Assembly: GCA_021927905.1 (NCBI GenBank)
Contig: BLLK01000022.1
Coordinates: 2,728,001 to 2,792,000 of the forward strand
Source of the DNA: Chaetoceros tenuissimus
Lineage: Eukaryota; Bacillariophyta; Thalassiosirophyceae; Chaetocerotales; Chaetocerotaceae
Direction of reading: 5' to 3'
Length of the DNA: 64,000 nt
Part shown: piece after piece, positions 55,695 through 64,000 of the stretch
Numbering within the stretch: the first letter of the stretch is position 1
Layout: each line of letters begins with the position of its first letter
Translations under genes and position numbers: made by a program
Notes under the pieces: model-generated
What the model was told of the DNA's origin: nothing
Database searches by the model: none
The model's input: the letters and a program-made list of their open reading frames with translations, nothing else

Positions 55695-56282
55695 ATGGTG
55701 CACTTTGAAGAAACAAATACTCCAGAATCTCAGCGGATGCTTGCTAATACGTTGGGTTACCCTGATTCATGGTATGTAGTGCGAGTTGTAACTGACGAAG
55801 CTGACGGCTCCCAGTCATTTTATGATACTATATACGCTGGAGATCCTAAAGCTAATTCAGATACATATTACAATCACTTGGCTGCAATGAATGCTGCCAA
55901 GGATTGGAAAGAAGGAGAATCTACACCCTACGACAATGATGGTGGTCAAATGCTTCCGATTGATCAAACCGTGGAAATTTTACAAGGAGACGAAGTTGAA
56001 GTCTATTATGAGCCTGATAGTACATGGTACGCAGCAACAGTGAAGGCTGTTGTTCATTACGAAGATGATACTAGATACACAGTCAAATACAAAGTTGATA
56101 GAAGTACACAAGACAATGTTTGTCTCGATAAAATTCGGTTTGTCAAGGCTGGAAGAAGGAAAAGACCAGCAAAGAAAAAGGCAGCAGCAACTAAAAAGGC
56201 AGAATCTAAGACGCCAGCAAGTGCAAGTAAAAAGAGAAAGAACACAAAGACCAGCACAAAGTCTAGGAAGAAGAGATCATAG
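55695..56282 (+). CDS. Tudor/Agenet-like domain protein with basic tail
   Basis: ATG 55695 (MVHFEETNTPESQRML) gives 195 aa. Residues about 95-150 look like a Tudor or Agenet barrel: GDEVEVYYEPDSTWYAATVK, then TRYTVKYKVDRST and VCLDKIRFV. The last 45 residues are almost all K, A, S, R and T (KRPAKKKAAATKKAESK), a histone-H1-like tail that suits DNA binding and nuclear entry. The first 90 residues show no known motif but have a regular alpha/beta pattern (SWYVVRVVTDEADGSQSFYD). A chromatin role is plausible by composition only; methyl-lysine binding is not shown. Confidence 0.75.
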   Translation: MVHFEETNTPESQRMLANTLGYPDSWYVVRVVTDEADGSQSFYDTIYAGDPKANSDTYYNHLAAMNAAKDWKEGESTPYDNDGGQMLPIDQTVEILQGDEVEVYYEPDSTWYAATVKAVVHYEDDTRYTVKYKVDRSTQDNVCLDKIRFVKAGRRKRPAKKKAAATKKAESKTPASASKKRKNTKTSTKSRKKRS

Positions 56283-56584
56283 ATTGCCTATTTCTTCAAA
56301 ATAAACAAAACGATTTGGGGGTTTCGTCGTCCTACGTGCTAATGAAGTATCTAAAATTGGGAATCAGTCCACCTAGACAATTGTTTTTGGAACTAAACGT
56401 GAAGTTCCACCAGCATCGAAGCAAAAATTGTATTGCGAAGGTTGTTTCAAGCTATAAGTTGGACAAGTTCTAATCTGAACATTTAGGGACAGCACTGTTG
56501 TGTTCAGATGGATGTAATATAAAGTGAATTACAACGTATGATATGTAAGAGGCAGAATCAATCATTATGATTTCACATGCTTGA
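56283..56584. other. Convergent 3' region, nothing recognised
   Basis: 302 bp between the stop codons of two convergent genes. No frame, repeat or RNA signature seen. Confidence 0.5.
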
Positions 56585-57220
56585 TTAATTCCTATCTTTT
56601 TGCTGGCATTCGTTGCAGTCTGCAGCTTTCGTCATTTCCTTCTCGAGAGCTTTTCTACTTTCATAATCTTTTATCAGAGATTCTACACTAGCCCCGCGAG
56701 TTATATTAGTCCTGTATCTGCAAAATAATTTGTACCCAACGTCAACAATTTCTTTGACTATTGGCCAAGTTGTAATCTTGAATATCCATCCTAACTTCAC
56801 TTTTTCATATGCTAGTGAGAACACAGGTACTCCTTTTACAACCTCTCCGTTACCTTTTACCGCATGGATAGCCTTCATTCCGTCTGCGTAAGTGACTCCG
56901 CCATTCTTGGGGTCGTTTGGATCATAATCTTCCGCTTCGATGTCTGTGAGTTGCAATTTGCGCCCATTGATATTTATCTTTTCGTCTCTTCTTGCTAAAA
57001 AATCCATTTCCAATTTACATACATTACATTTGCTGTCGTAAATAATGTTGATTTCTTCAGAAAACAAATTGTTCTGATCTGATCGACTAGAGAAGTTCAT
57101 GATTGAAGAATTCAATATATATTTTCTTTGTGTCACAATCGTTGTTCTGAAACTAGTAGCCGACCTCGATGCACTAAGCAGCAAACTATTTGCTATGAAA
57201 GAAGTTGTGCGATATGACAT
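56585..57220 (-). CDS. DCC-family thiol-disulphide oxidoreductase (DUF393)
   Basis: ATG 57218-57220 (MSYRTTSFIANSLLLSASRSA) gives 211 aa; the frame extends upstream by 21 codons. The Ser/Arg/Thr-rich, acid-poor N-terminus (to about residue 40) looks like a mitochondrial presequence. The domain begins NIIYDSKCNVCKLEMDFL, whose CxxC is the redox motif of the DCC family, followed by LQLTDIE and GVTYADGMKAIHAV, then VVKGVPVFSLAYEKV and LGWIFKITTWPIV. A CNECQQKD cysteine pair ends the protein. The family is thioredoxin-like and acts on disulphides; physiological partners are unknown. Confidence 0.88.
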   Translation of the reverse strand: MSYRTTSFIANSLLLSASRSATSFRTTIVTQRKYILNSSIMNFSSRSDQNNLFSEEINIIYDSKCNVCKLEMDFLARRDEKININGRKLQLTDIEAEDYDPNDPKNGGVTYADGMKAIHAVKGNGEVVKGVPVFSLAYEKVKLGWIFKITTWPIVKEIVDVGYKLFCRYRTNITRGASVESLIKDYESRKALEKEMTKAADCNECQQKDRN

Positions 57221-57595
57221 TGTCTTTTTTTCAATATACTTTTTAACCTCCGATAAAAAGCTAGCAACTAGAATAATGATCACTCTCTCTGGCCACAGGA
57301 AACAAAGTTGTGCGGATAATAGTAATGTTGGAATTCAGACACTATTTTTCAGCCTCCAGCCACTCTCCTTCATCACTCTCCTTCATTCGTTCGTTTTTAT
57401 TCTTCATCCAATGACTGACTCATCCATCGAAACATGCGGGAACCGATCATTTTCGCCTTTCATATAAAGTTTTGAAGATTTGAATTTCCTCTCCAGGCGA
57501 CGAGGATTTTGGTGGCAAATGGCAAAGTGATTGGTATACTTGTATACAATTGTATTAAGATCCGTGTCCATTATATCAATAGCTACATTTCAAAC
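57221..57595. promoter_or_regulatory. Divergent promoter between the DCC gene and the type II membrane protein gene
   Basis: 375 bp between outward start codons. A 122-codon frame at 57099-57467 is antisense to the DCC gene and not supported. No confident core element. Confidence 0.35.
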
Positions 57596-58801
57596 ATGAT
57601 GTTTTTACATGTTAGCAAAAGGGTGGTAGTCTTTGTTGCAATAATTTGCAGCATAGCTCAAGTATGTCTCTTGAGAACTACTTTCAATGATACATCTATG
57701 TTATCATCCATGACGAGACAGACAGTTACACTAGATGTACCTCCCCCAGCTAATAGATCGTTGGTGATTTTGACTGGAGGCTTAAGGTCTGGAGAACAAG
57801 CATGGACATCATTGTACAAAAATATTCTTGATCCAAATTCAGCCGATTTAGCCCTCATGATTGAGAAACAAAGTAGTGAGCCTTTATATCCGAATAGCAC
57901 TCTCTTTGAAAGAGCAAAATATACGTGGTTCTTTGATGATTACAAAGATTGGGCAGAGGCGATTGATCTCATAAATGGAACAAGTTGGAGAACGACACAT
58001 CTACCTAGATTCAAAAGCAAGAAGAATGGATTTACTATCCTTTTTGGAGGTATCGAACATTTGAAGGGATCGGCAATCATTATCTTCATGATTCGATGGT
58101 TTTTGTTAAATAATATCAAGAAATCTGACATCCTTGAGAAGTATGATACCTTTGTTGTGACGAGGACAGATCATTTCTATCAATGTCCACATATGTTTAC
58201 AGAACTTGATTACAGTAACAACACTGTGTGGGTACCAGAAGGAGAAACGTATCATGGCTACACTGATAGATATTATACAATCAGTAGAGAGAACTTATTG
58301 GCTTCTTTGAACCTGATAGAACCATTAATTCAGGAGCCATTTCGTTACGATGTGAACAAGCATAGAAATTCGGAATCTTTCACGAAATATGTATGGGATA
58401 AAAACGGTTTCAATGTGAAGTCATTCCCCCGAGTTATGTTCACTACAGCAACTAAATATGATACCACTCGTTGGAAAGAGGGTGGTGAACGTGTTAGAGG
58501 AGTACCAGGATTACTAAAGAAATATAAGAAGGAATATACCATGACACAAGAAAATTGTCCACCAATAAGCAATCCTACTTGCGAAGTAGGCATCCTCGAC
58601 AGTACAAAATCTTTCTGTTGTTTGGAGTCATGTGGTGTATGTGGAGCTGATGATTGTGCTTCAAGACCAGGTGGGGCAAGAGGATGTTGCACAGCAAAGA
58701 TAAGGAAAAAGGCCAAAAGTTGCGATGCGAATGTTGCACCTTGCTTAATCTGGGAAAACTTGCTCAATGTCGAAAAGAAGATTGAACAGCGTATAGATTA
58801 A
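57596..58801 (+). CDS. Type II membrane protein with glycosyltransferase-like and Cys-rich domains
   Basis: ATG 57596 gives 401 aa in one exon. A short N-terminus and one hydrophobic helix (VVVFVAIICSIAQVCLL) give type II topology, as in Golgi glycosyltransferases. The luminal part starts SLVILTGGLRSGEQAW, a Rossmann-like strand-loop, and contains YDTFVVTRTDHFYQCPH, a TRxD segment of the kind that holds the nucleotide sugar and metal, then VWVPEGETYHGYTDRYY. This fits the poorly known group of algal and giant-virus-like sugar transferases, but the assignment is tentative. The last 60 residues form a Cys-rich module (FCCLESCGVCGADDC, GGARGCCTAKI, CDANVAPCLI) with CCxxxCGxCG spacing seen in many secreted diatom proteins. 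Confidence 0.75.
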   Translation: MMFLHVSKRVVVFVAIICSIAQVCLLRTTFNDTSMLSSMTRQTVTLDVPPPANRSLVILTGGLRSGEQAWTSLYKNILDPNSADLALMIEKQSSEPLYPNSTLFERAKYTWFFDDYKDWAEAIDLINGTSWRTTHLPRFKSKKNGFTILFGGIEHLKGSAIIIFMIRWFLLNNIKKSDILEKYDTFVVTRTDHFYQCPHMFTELDYSNNTVWVPEGETYHGYTDRYYTISRENLLASLNLIEPLIQEPFRYDVNKHRNSESFTKYVWDKNGFNVKSFPRVMFTTATKYDTTRWKEGGERVRGVPGLLKKYKKEYTMTQENCPPISNPTCEVGILDSTKSFCCLESCGVCGADDCASRPGGARGCCTAKIRKKAKSCDANVAPCLIWENLLNVEKKIEQRID

Positions 58802-58846
58802 AAAAGAAAAAGAAATATTATAGATTTTATTCCCCAATTATAACTC

Positions 58847-60886
58847 TTATCTACGAATATCAACGTCTTCCACATGAGCAGCTGCTTTGAGTAGAACTGA
58901 AAGTTGTTTCTCTGAAAAACATGCATCAGGGAAGACCTCATCCTTTTGATGCCAATATAATCTTTGACGATGATCCAAAGGATACAATGCACAAGACGAT
59001 TCATCGGTTGTTGTTACCTTGCTTACATTGTCAGAAAGGCCAATGATCTCCAACTTCTTCAAGGTTTTCATCCTCTTGAATGCTTTCATCCATTGTTTCG
59101 TGTTCCGTGCACCAAGGAAGTCTGTGTGATATAATTTGATCTGTTCAATATTATCCTTTGATTTGAGTATGCCTGCTAACTTTCTACCAAAGTCTCGCCC
59201 ACCCTGTTTACCATCATTTGACATTGTTTTCTCAATACATAGGACTTTGAGATTGTCTGCTCTTCGAAGCCAAAGCAAAAGTGACTCAAGAAATTGTGGT
59301 CCAAAGTGAGCCGACTCGATTGTAAGTTCGACTATGTTTGGAGGAAGATTAAAAACTATATTGGCAGCTTGTTCGGTAGTCAAATGGTCCCACCCATTAT
59401 CTTCCGCGAAACTAAATTTCATGGGAGCTGTTCTAATACTTGACGACATAAAATTCATCACCTTTCTCCATGTACTCTTGTTATCAAGAGTTGATGCAAT
59501 TCTCAATATTCCCATATTTGAGGCAAACTCACCCTTTACTGCTTTATTCAATTTATCGTAGTTGACGTATTTTTTGAATGGCTGCATATTTTTAAAGGCA
59601 AAATTACCTTTGTTCCCAATGTACTTTAAGATATTTTCTCGATCTGACTCCTTTGAACTCTTTGCATTTTGAATTCTAATATCTAGTCCATGATCAATGA
59701 GCGTAGCTGGAAATGCTTGCTCTCTCAGTATTGTCGCGAAGCCTTGCTCTCCTGGACATCCACCAGGGACAATTCCAATTGCTTTTCGACATTCCTTATC
59801 ACCGTAGTTTCTGTAGGAGAAAGATTCATACACGTGATCATGAGAAGTATACACAGTCCATAATCCAGCAGAAGACTCTCCCTTACTGACATCGCCCTTC
59901 TTTCTCTTTAAAGTATTCCTATGTATCAGTGTTTGATGCAACTCAAAGATACACCAGATCCTCTCGAATGCAGTCCCATTTTCATCCAAAATTGATACAG
60001 TTCGATATTCTGCAACCTGCATAGCTTTTGCAAAGCCTGACTCACTTGGGTCAGCTGTCAATTCCTCTTCCAACTTATGCTGGTTGTTTGCAAAAGCGCA
60101 AACCCAAATAGGAGTATCAAGCGTCATACCTCCACCTCTCTGTGCCGTTTCATCATTGTTGTTAACCTGAAAATCTTTGTATAATTGCTCTATGCAGTCC
60201 ATTGTTTTGAAAAAGGATTCTCCCCACCAATGACTTATGAAAAATCTTGGAGGCTGGATTCCTGCAGTGGATGGCAAACTGATTTGAGCAGCACATGACA
60301 AGGTGAGAACAATAATGCTTCATTTTCGCCATGTTTAGTTAATGTTCACATCTACTTACCATTCTACAAAAGATTTCTTTACATCTTGTGTAAAAGGGCG
60401 AATAATGTAATGATCAATATCATAAAGGTTTACATTTTCTGGGCACAAGCGCGTTTCCCAATCCTTAGTACTGACCCATTTTTCTTCAATGCACCTTCTT
60501 TCAATATTCGCCTTGACAGCTCTTAGCTGCCTTAACGTTATTCCTCTCATTTCGACTGGTATATTTCGTTCTTCTTTAGGCCCAAAAGAAGTACCAGTAA
60601 AAATAGTTTGGATATCATAGTTGTTATTTTCTTCATTTCCTTTCTGTCGCTGATATGATGCCAGGATAGGATTACACATAGGAAATTGTCTTCTTACTTT
60701 CTCTAACTTCCAATTTGTATTTCTGCTTCGCTCCAAGACTGTACAAGAATATTTCTCTGTGAGCTCTACAAATGTTTCTTCGTTCACTTCTACTTCATGT
60801 GAACGAATTGACCCATCATCTTCTACAATAGTTGCAACACAGCACGCTTTTTCTTGGTAGCCGTAAAAGTTTTCAAACAAATTCAT
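58847..60886 (-). CDS. SHWWG-domain protein with C-terminal leucine-rich repeats
   Basis: Exons 60360-60886 and 58847-60278 (81-bp intron, donor GTAAGT, acceptor AAATCAG) give 652 aa; the join reads SFVEC-LPSTAGIQPP. Residues about 180-400 hold RFFISHWWGESFFKTMDCIE, then PIWVCAFANNQHKLEEEL, FERIWCIFELHQTL. This TIR-fold-like region, with an invariant SHWWG and IWCxFE pair, is expanded in dinoflagellates and diatoms. The last 200 residues have leucine-rich character: IVELTIESAHFGPQFLESLL, LKVLCIEKT, IEQIKLYHTDFLGARNTKQW, LKKLEIIGLSDN. The first 175 residues are unrecognised. No signal peptide or membrane segment. Whether the first domain cleaves NAD like some TIR domains is unknown. Confidence 0.8.
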
Positions 60887-61231
60887 TCTTTTAAAAGTTT
60901 GGGGGTGTAAAATGAACTGAAAGTATTCGTATTGTAGGGCGTAAGTTTTGTTTTGTAAAATTGAAATTACGATCAGCAAAAATGTCACAAAAGCTTCGCT
61001 GAAAAGCCAATAAAATGTCTTTTAGCGGGAGTGGATGAGTTAAATTGCCAAATACAAAGGATGGCCAGATAAAGGGTATCTACGTACTTCCTTGTACCGA
61101 AGTCAAAATCTTTCTCACACTGATGATAGACGATGAACACATCATCAGCATCAGCCATATCTGTGATTGATTAACTTCTAAAACAAGCATAGCCTTTCTG
61201 AATACTACACTTATTGATAAAGCTGACCAAT
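60887..61231. promoter_or_regulatory. Divergent promoter between the SHWWG gene and the lumenal pentapeptide gene
   Basis: 345 bp between two outward start codons. No supported gene; small frames here are antisense or lack ATG. Confidence 0.35.
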
Positions 61232-62010
61232 ATGAGAGTTTCATTCGCAAATATTTTACTGGCTTCTTCTGCAATTGGTGCGAGTGCATTTGCACCTGAG
61301 CCACTTTCTTTCGCGCAAAGATCTACTAAACTCCAAGCAAAACAGGAAGATTCTTTGGATGGAGTTGGCAAGGCTTTTGCTGTAGCAGCACTTTCTTTTG
61401 CTATGTTTATGAACCCTTCTCCAGCACTTGCTGATGGTAAGGATACCGCCTTATTGTCTTTTCTTTGGAATAATTTCTTTCACTGACAAATCTATTATCA
61501 GGTCAAACAAAAACTTTCAAGCTTCCTCCAATTGATTTCTCTGACAAGACCAGATGCCAATTTAACGACTCAAAGATGGGACAAGCAAATGCACAGCGTG
61601 ATAAACTTTACGATTTGAGACAATGCACTTTGTCAAACCAAGATGCATCAGGATTTGACTTGTCAGGTGTAATCATGACCAAGACTGATGTTTCTGGAAC
61701 AAAGTTTATTGAGAGTCAGTTCAGTAAGGGATACCTTAGAGATTCGACTTTCGATGGAGCTGACTTTAGTAATGGAATTATTGATCGTGCAAGTTTCGCA
61801 GGGTCATCTTTGAAGGGAGCTATTTTCAATAATGCTGTATTGACTGGAACTAGCTTTGAAGATGCAGATGTTGAGAACGCGGACTTTACTGACGCATACA
61901 TTGGTGACTTTGATATTCGTAATTTATGCAAAAATCCTACTTTGAAAGGAGAGAATCCAGTGACTGGAGCAGATACTAAGCTTTCTGTAGGGTGTGGATA
62001 CAGAAGATAG
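61232..62010 (+). CDS. Thylakoid-lumen pentapeptide-repeat protein
   Basis: Exons 61232-61436 and 61502-62010 (65-bp intron) give 237 aa. Three targeting signals can be read in order: an ER signal peptide, a plastid motif (GASAFAPEPL), and a second hydrophobic segment ending in a lumen cleavage site (FAVAALSFAMFMNPSPALADG). The intron falls right after that site. The mature part has pentapeptide repeats of A(D/N)Fxx type: ASGFDLSGV, DSTFDGADFSNGIIDRASF, SLKGAIFNNAVLTGTSFEDADVENADF. This is the layout of the plant TL17/TL15 lumen proteins. Two Cys near each end (TRCQFND, NLCKNP) may form a disulphide. Exact role in the lumen is not known. Confidence 0.92.
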
Positions 62011-62116
62011 GTGTATAATCGAAGTAGTACAGTATTTTAATAAATAATTTTACAACATATTGTGTTCAAGCCTAACTTGGCATTCTCGACCTGCGTCCAA
62101 TTTTAAATATCACTAT

Positions 62117-63595
62117 TTATATCACATGAGTGTGGTTGACATCTTCAAAGTCTTTGTTTTCAGTGGCAGTTTCGATCTTGTCATACTTAGTTGAACTTGT
62201 GCATTTTTGCTTTGACATGGCAACAGAGAAAATAACAAGCCCAATAGTAACTATCAAAGCATACGAACGATAAAGGATTTTTGCACCAAAAGTTTCCTCA
62301 ATCCATCCTCCGAGTGACAGACCAACTACAGAACCTATTCCTAATAACATCGACAAAATCCCTTGCCCTGATGCTTCACGACCCTCAGGGGTTATTCGAG
62401 CAGCAAATTCGACTGCTGCAGTTTTCGAGCAAGCATAGGTTACTCCATGTAAAGGCTCAAAAAGAAGTATCAAAGCCATATGCTGTTTTGGTACAAGGGT
62501 GTATCCAACCACTCGTATTACATAAGCGAGGCATGCAATAATTTGCAATTTCTCAGCACCAAAATAGGCAAGAAACTGAGGTGCATAGTGGAAGATCGGA
62601 ATTTCAAAGATCACGGTGACAAATACAGTCAAAGCACAAATTGCATTTGTACCACCCAATTCCTCAAAGTATAAAAAGATGAGATTTTCTACAACGCTCA
62701 TACCCATGTTCAAAGCCCATGCAGACGTAACAAAGCCATATGCAGTACAAGTACTCAACATCATCTTTAGAAGCATGAATGAGGTAATTTCTTTTTTGGA
62801 GAAGTTATCTTCATGTAAACTTTCGCTGTGAGTTCTTTCTTTCTCTAATTCGAAATTTTGAACTGTCACTGGAGGAGCATCATCTTCGTAGCTCACTTCT
62901 TTCTTCATTTCTGATAATTCAACTTTGTCTTCTATCTGTTCACATTCTTTGCTGAATTTTATGGAATCCTTGGTATATTTTGCAAAAGTCAGTAGACATA
63001 TGATTGCACCAACAGGACAAGATATGAAGAAAATATCATAGTTGAACCTATCTAAAATAGGTCCTATGATTAAAGACGCTATAGCCCATGCAACAGCACC
63101 AAATAGACGTTCTTGACCATAAGATGCTGTGTTATTGCAGTGATGTTTTCTTAGATAAGATAGCGTGATTCCATCTAGTACTGGAAAAATAATAGAGGAA
63201 AATCCAGCATAAAATAACCTTGTAATGACGTGAAAGGTAGTGCATAAATGTTCATTCCGCATTCTGCTCTCGTCAGATATAGTCTCATTCTTCTCATTCT
63301 CATTACCAAACATGAAACGTACAAGACTGTGAAACTGAAAGGAAAATGATCCAAATATAATACAAAACGATAAAAGAATAACTCTCCCCCTTTCTGGGTA
63401 TTTTAACTCGAGTCTATCTGCGAAAACCGCACCTATGGAACCAAGAAACGATGCTATCAAAACTTGTCCTGCAATCACTACACCAACAAGAGCATCGTCA
63501 AAGCCAGCAACAGCTTGTAAAAACGGAGCAGTGAATCTTCCCCCAGTGAAAACAAGCCATATAAATATACTAAAATAAATTACTCCTGGTCGCAT
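62117..63595 (-). CDS. Major facilitator superfamily transporter (MFSD6/LacY-like)
   Basis: A single 492-aa exon with about twelve hydrophobic helices and a long polar loop near residues 210-275 between the two six-helix halves. GVIYFSIFIWLVFTGGRFTAPFL opens helix 1. SYGQERLFGAVAWAIASLIIGPILDRF is the motif of the MFS_1_like group that includes MFSD6 and bacterial nucleoside and sugar symporters. Other helices: FFISCPVGAIICLLTF, ICALTVFVTVIFEIPIFHY, GILSMLLGIGSVVGLSLGGWI. The C-terminus is short and acidic (ENKDFEDVNH). Substrate cannot be told from sequence; a proton-coupled importer is the usual family mode. Confidence 0.87.
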   Translation of the reverse strand: MRPGVIYFSIFIWLVFTGGRFTAPFLQAVAGFDDALVGVVIAGQVLIASFLGSIGAVFADRLELKYPERGRVILLSFCIIFGSFSFQFHSLVRFMFGNENEKNETISDESRMRNEHLCTTFHVITRLFYAGFSSIIFPVLDGITLSYLRKHHCNNTASYGQERLFGAVAWAIASLIIGPILDRFNYDIFFISCPVGAIICLLTFAKYTKDSIKFSKECEQIEDKVELSEMKKEVSYEDDAPPVTVQNFELEKERTHSESLHEDNFSKKEITSFMLLKMMLSTCTAYGFVTSAWALNMGMSVVENLIFLYFEELGGTNAICALTVFVTVIFEIPIFHYAPQFLAYFGAEKLQIIACLAYVIRVVGYTLVPKQHMALILLFEPLHGVTYACSKTAAVEFAARITPEGREASGQGILSMLLGIGSVVGLSLGGWIEETFGAKILYRSYALIVTIGLVIFSVAMSKQKCTSSTKYDKIETATENKDFEDVNHTHVI

Positions 63596-63967
63596 CGTTC
63601 GCTAGAAGCCAGTAAATCAATGGAATATATGATTGTTTCACCACAGCAACAAAAAAGAAAAAAGAAAATTATGATATGATGAAAAATGAAGGCGAAAAAC
63701 TACTACCCTTTCATGTGATGAGGGGGTAATTTTGTTCCAAGCACCACATTGGTGAAAATTGAGTCCCATCTTGCGAAATGAGCATCGATCTTTTCCACTT
63801 CAACATGCATTCCACAAAGAAAAATGCACCATCAATTCCAATACAACAACAATACTAGCTTTTGGAGTATACATAATCATTCAGCTAATCCCTCTTCCTT
63901 CATTTTGTTTCCGAAAATCTTTCTTTGTCTTATTATATTTCCATAAAGAATTGGCAAAGTTTGTACG
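63596..63967. promoter_or_regulatory. Divergent promoter before the gene entering the right edge
   Basis: 372 bp between the MFS start and the next predicted start. The 70-codon frame 63759-63971 starts at a non-ATG codon and has no coding character. Confidence 0.35.
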
Positions 63968-64000
63968 ATGAAGTTTTGTTCCATCTTATTATTTGCAATT
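63968..64000 (+). CDS. Start of an unknown gene (signal peptide) cut by the right edge
   Basis: Only 11 codons are present, MKFCSILLFAI, beginning at ATG 63968. Their form (Lys after Met, then a hydrophobic run) is that of a signal peptide and closely resembles the leader of the hydrolase pseudogene (MKFSTKAVLLL). Nothing more can be said from this window. Confidence 0.4.
   Translation, partial: MKFCSILLFAI

Noticed and set aside
63759-63971. 70-codon frame near the right edge
   Set aside because: Starts at a non-ATG codon and overlaps the more convincing signal-peptide start at 63968.

Overview
The window is nuclear DNA of a photosynthetic stramenopile, most likely a diatom. It is AT-rich and gene-dense on both strands, with short GT-AG introns (mostly 62-94 bp). 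Several proteins begin with a signal peptide followed by a phenylalanine-type plastid cleavage motif (ASAFAP, AAFAP, STAFIAP, TNAF), the bipartite targeting used by secondary red-lineage plastids. Eukaryotic housekeeping genes dominate: DNA polymerase epsilon, TOM70, PRP4 kinase, CCDC25, archease and a Qb-SNARE. I saw no CRISPR array, tRNA, retroelement or virus-like element.

Layout. 1-708 is the 5' part of an unrecognised gene running off the left edge. 897-4262 is a tandem array of a 1412-bp unit carrying a 5S rRNA gene on the minus strand: a 3'-truncated 5S, two complete 5S genes and a rearranged last unit. The array breaks inside the 3' end of a decayed alpha/beta-hydrolase (4241-5762). 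6.0-10.6 kb holds a coiled-coil protein and a large Lys-rich unknown. 11-18.3 kb: CCDC25, an AIF-like flavoprotein, a dual-specificity phosphatase and a monomeric NADP isocitrate dehydrogenase. 18.7-25.9 kb: DNA polymerase epsilon catalytic subunit. 26-34.2 kb: a repeat-bearing protein, PRP4 kinase, a plastid M41-like protease, a small ankyrin protein and a secreted SET-domain protein. 34.5-41.5 kb: TOM70, plastid fibrillin, a 7TM receptor-like protein and a Qb-SNARE. 41.8-44.8 kb: a head-to-head pair of plastid proteins resembling EXECUTER/FBXO31. 44.8-52 kb: a polytopic membrane protein, archease, a plastid ABC1K kinase and a rhomboid. 52-64 kb: an S28 peptidase, ankyrin, Tudor-like, DCC, type II membrane, SHWWG-LRR and pentapeptide lumen proteins, an MFS transporter, and the start of one more gene.

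Splice sites were placed by eye from donor/acceptor motifs, reading phase and family alignment from memory; for every spliced gene the exon lengths sum to a multiple of three. Notable gene structures are a 23-nt microexon in the ABC1K gene, a 33-nt exon in the SNARE gene and a GC-AG intron in one EXECUTER-like gene. Genes are tightly packed: four convergent pairs have stop codons only 19-45 bp apart.

Shared themes. Plastid photoprotection and membrane proteins recur (EXECUTER-like pair, ABC1K, fibrillin, M41-like, lumenal pentapeptide protein). Several intergenic regions upstream of genes contain TGACGT/ACGTCA elements, which in diatoms are known as CO2/cAMP-responsive motifs; three lie in the promoter shared by the EXECUTER-like pair.
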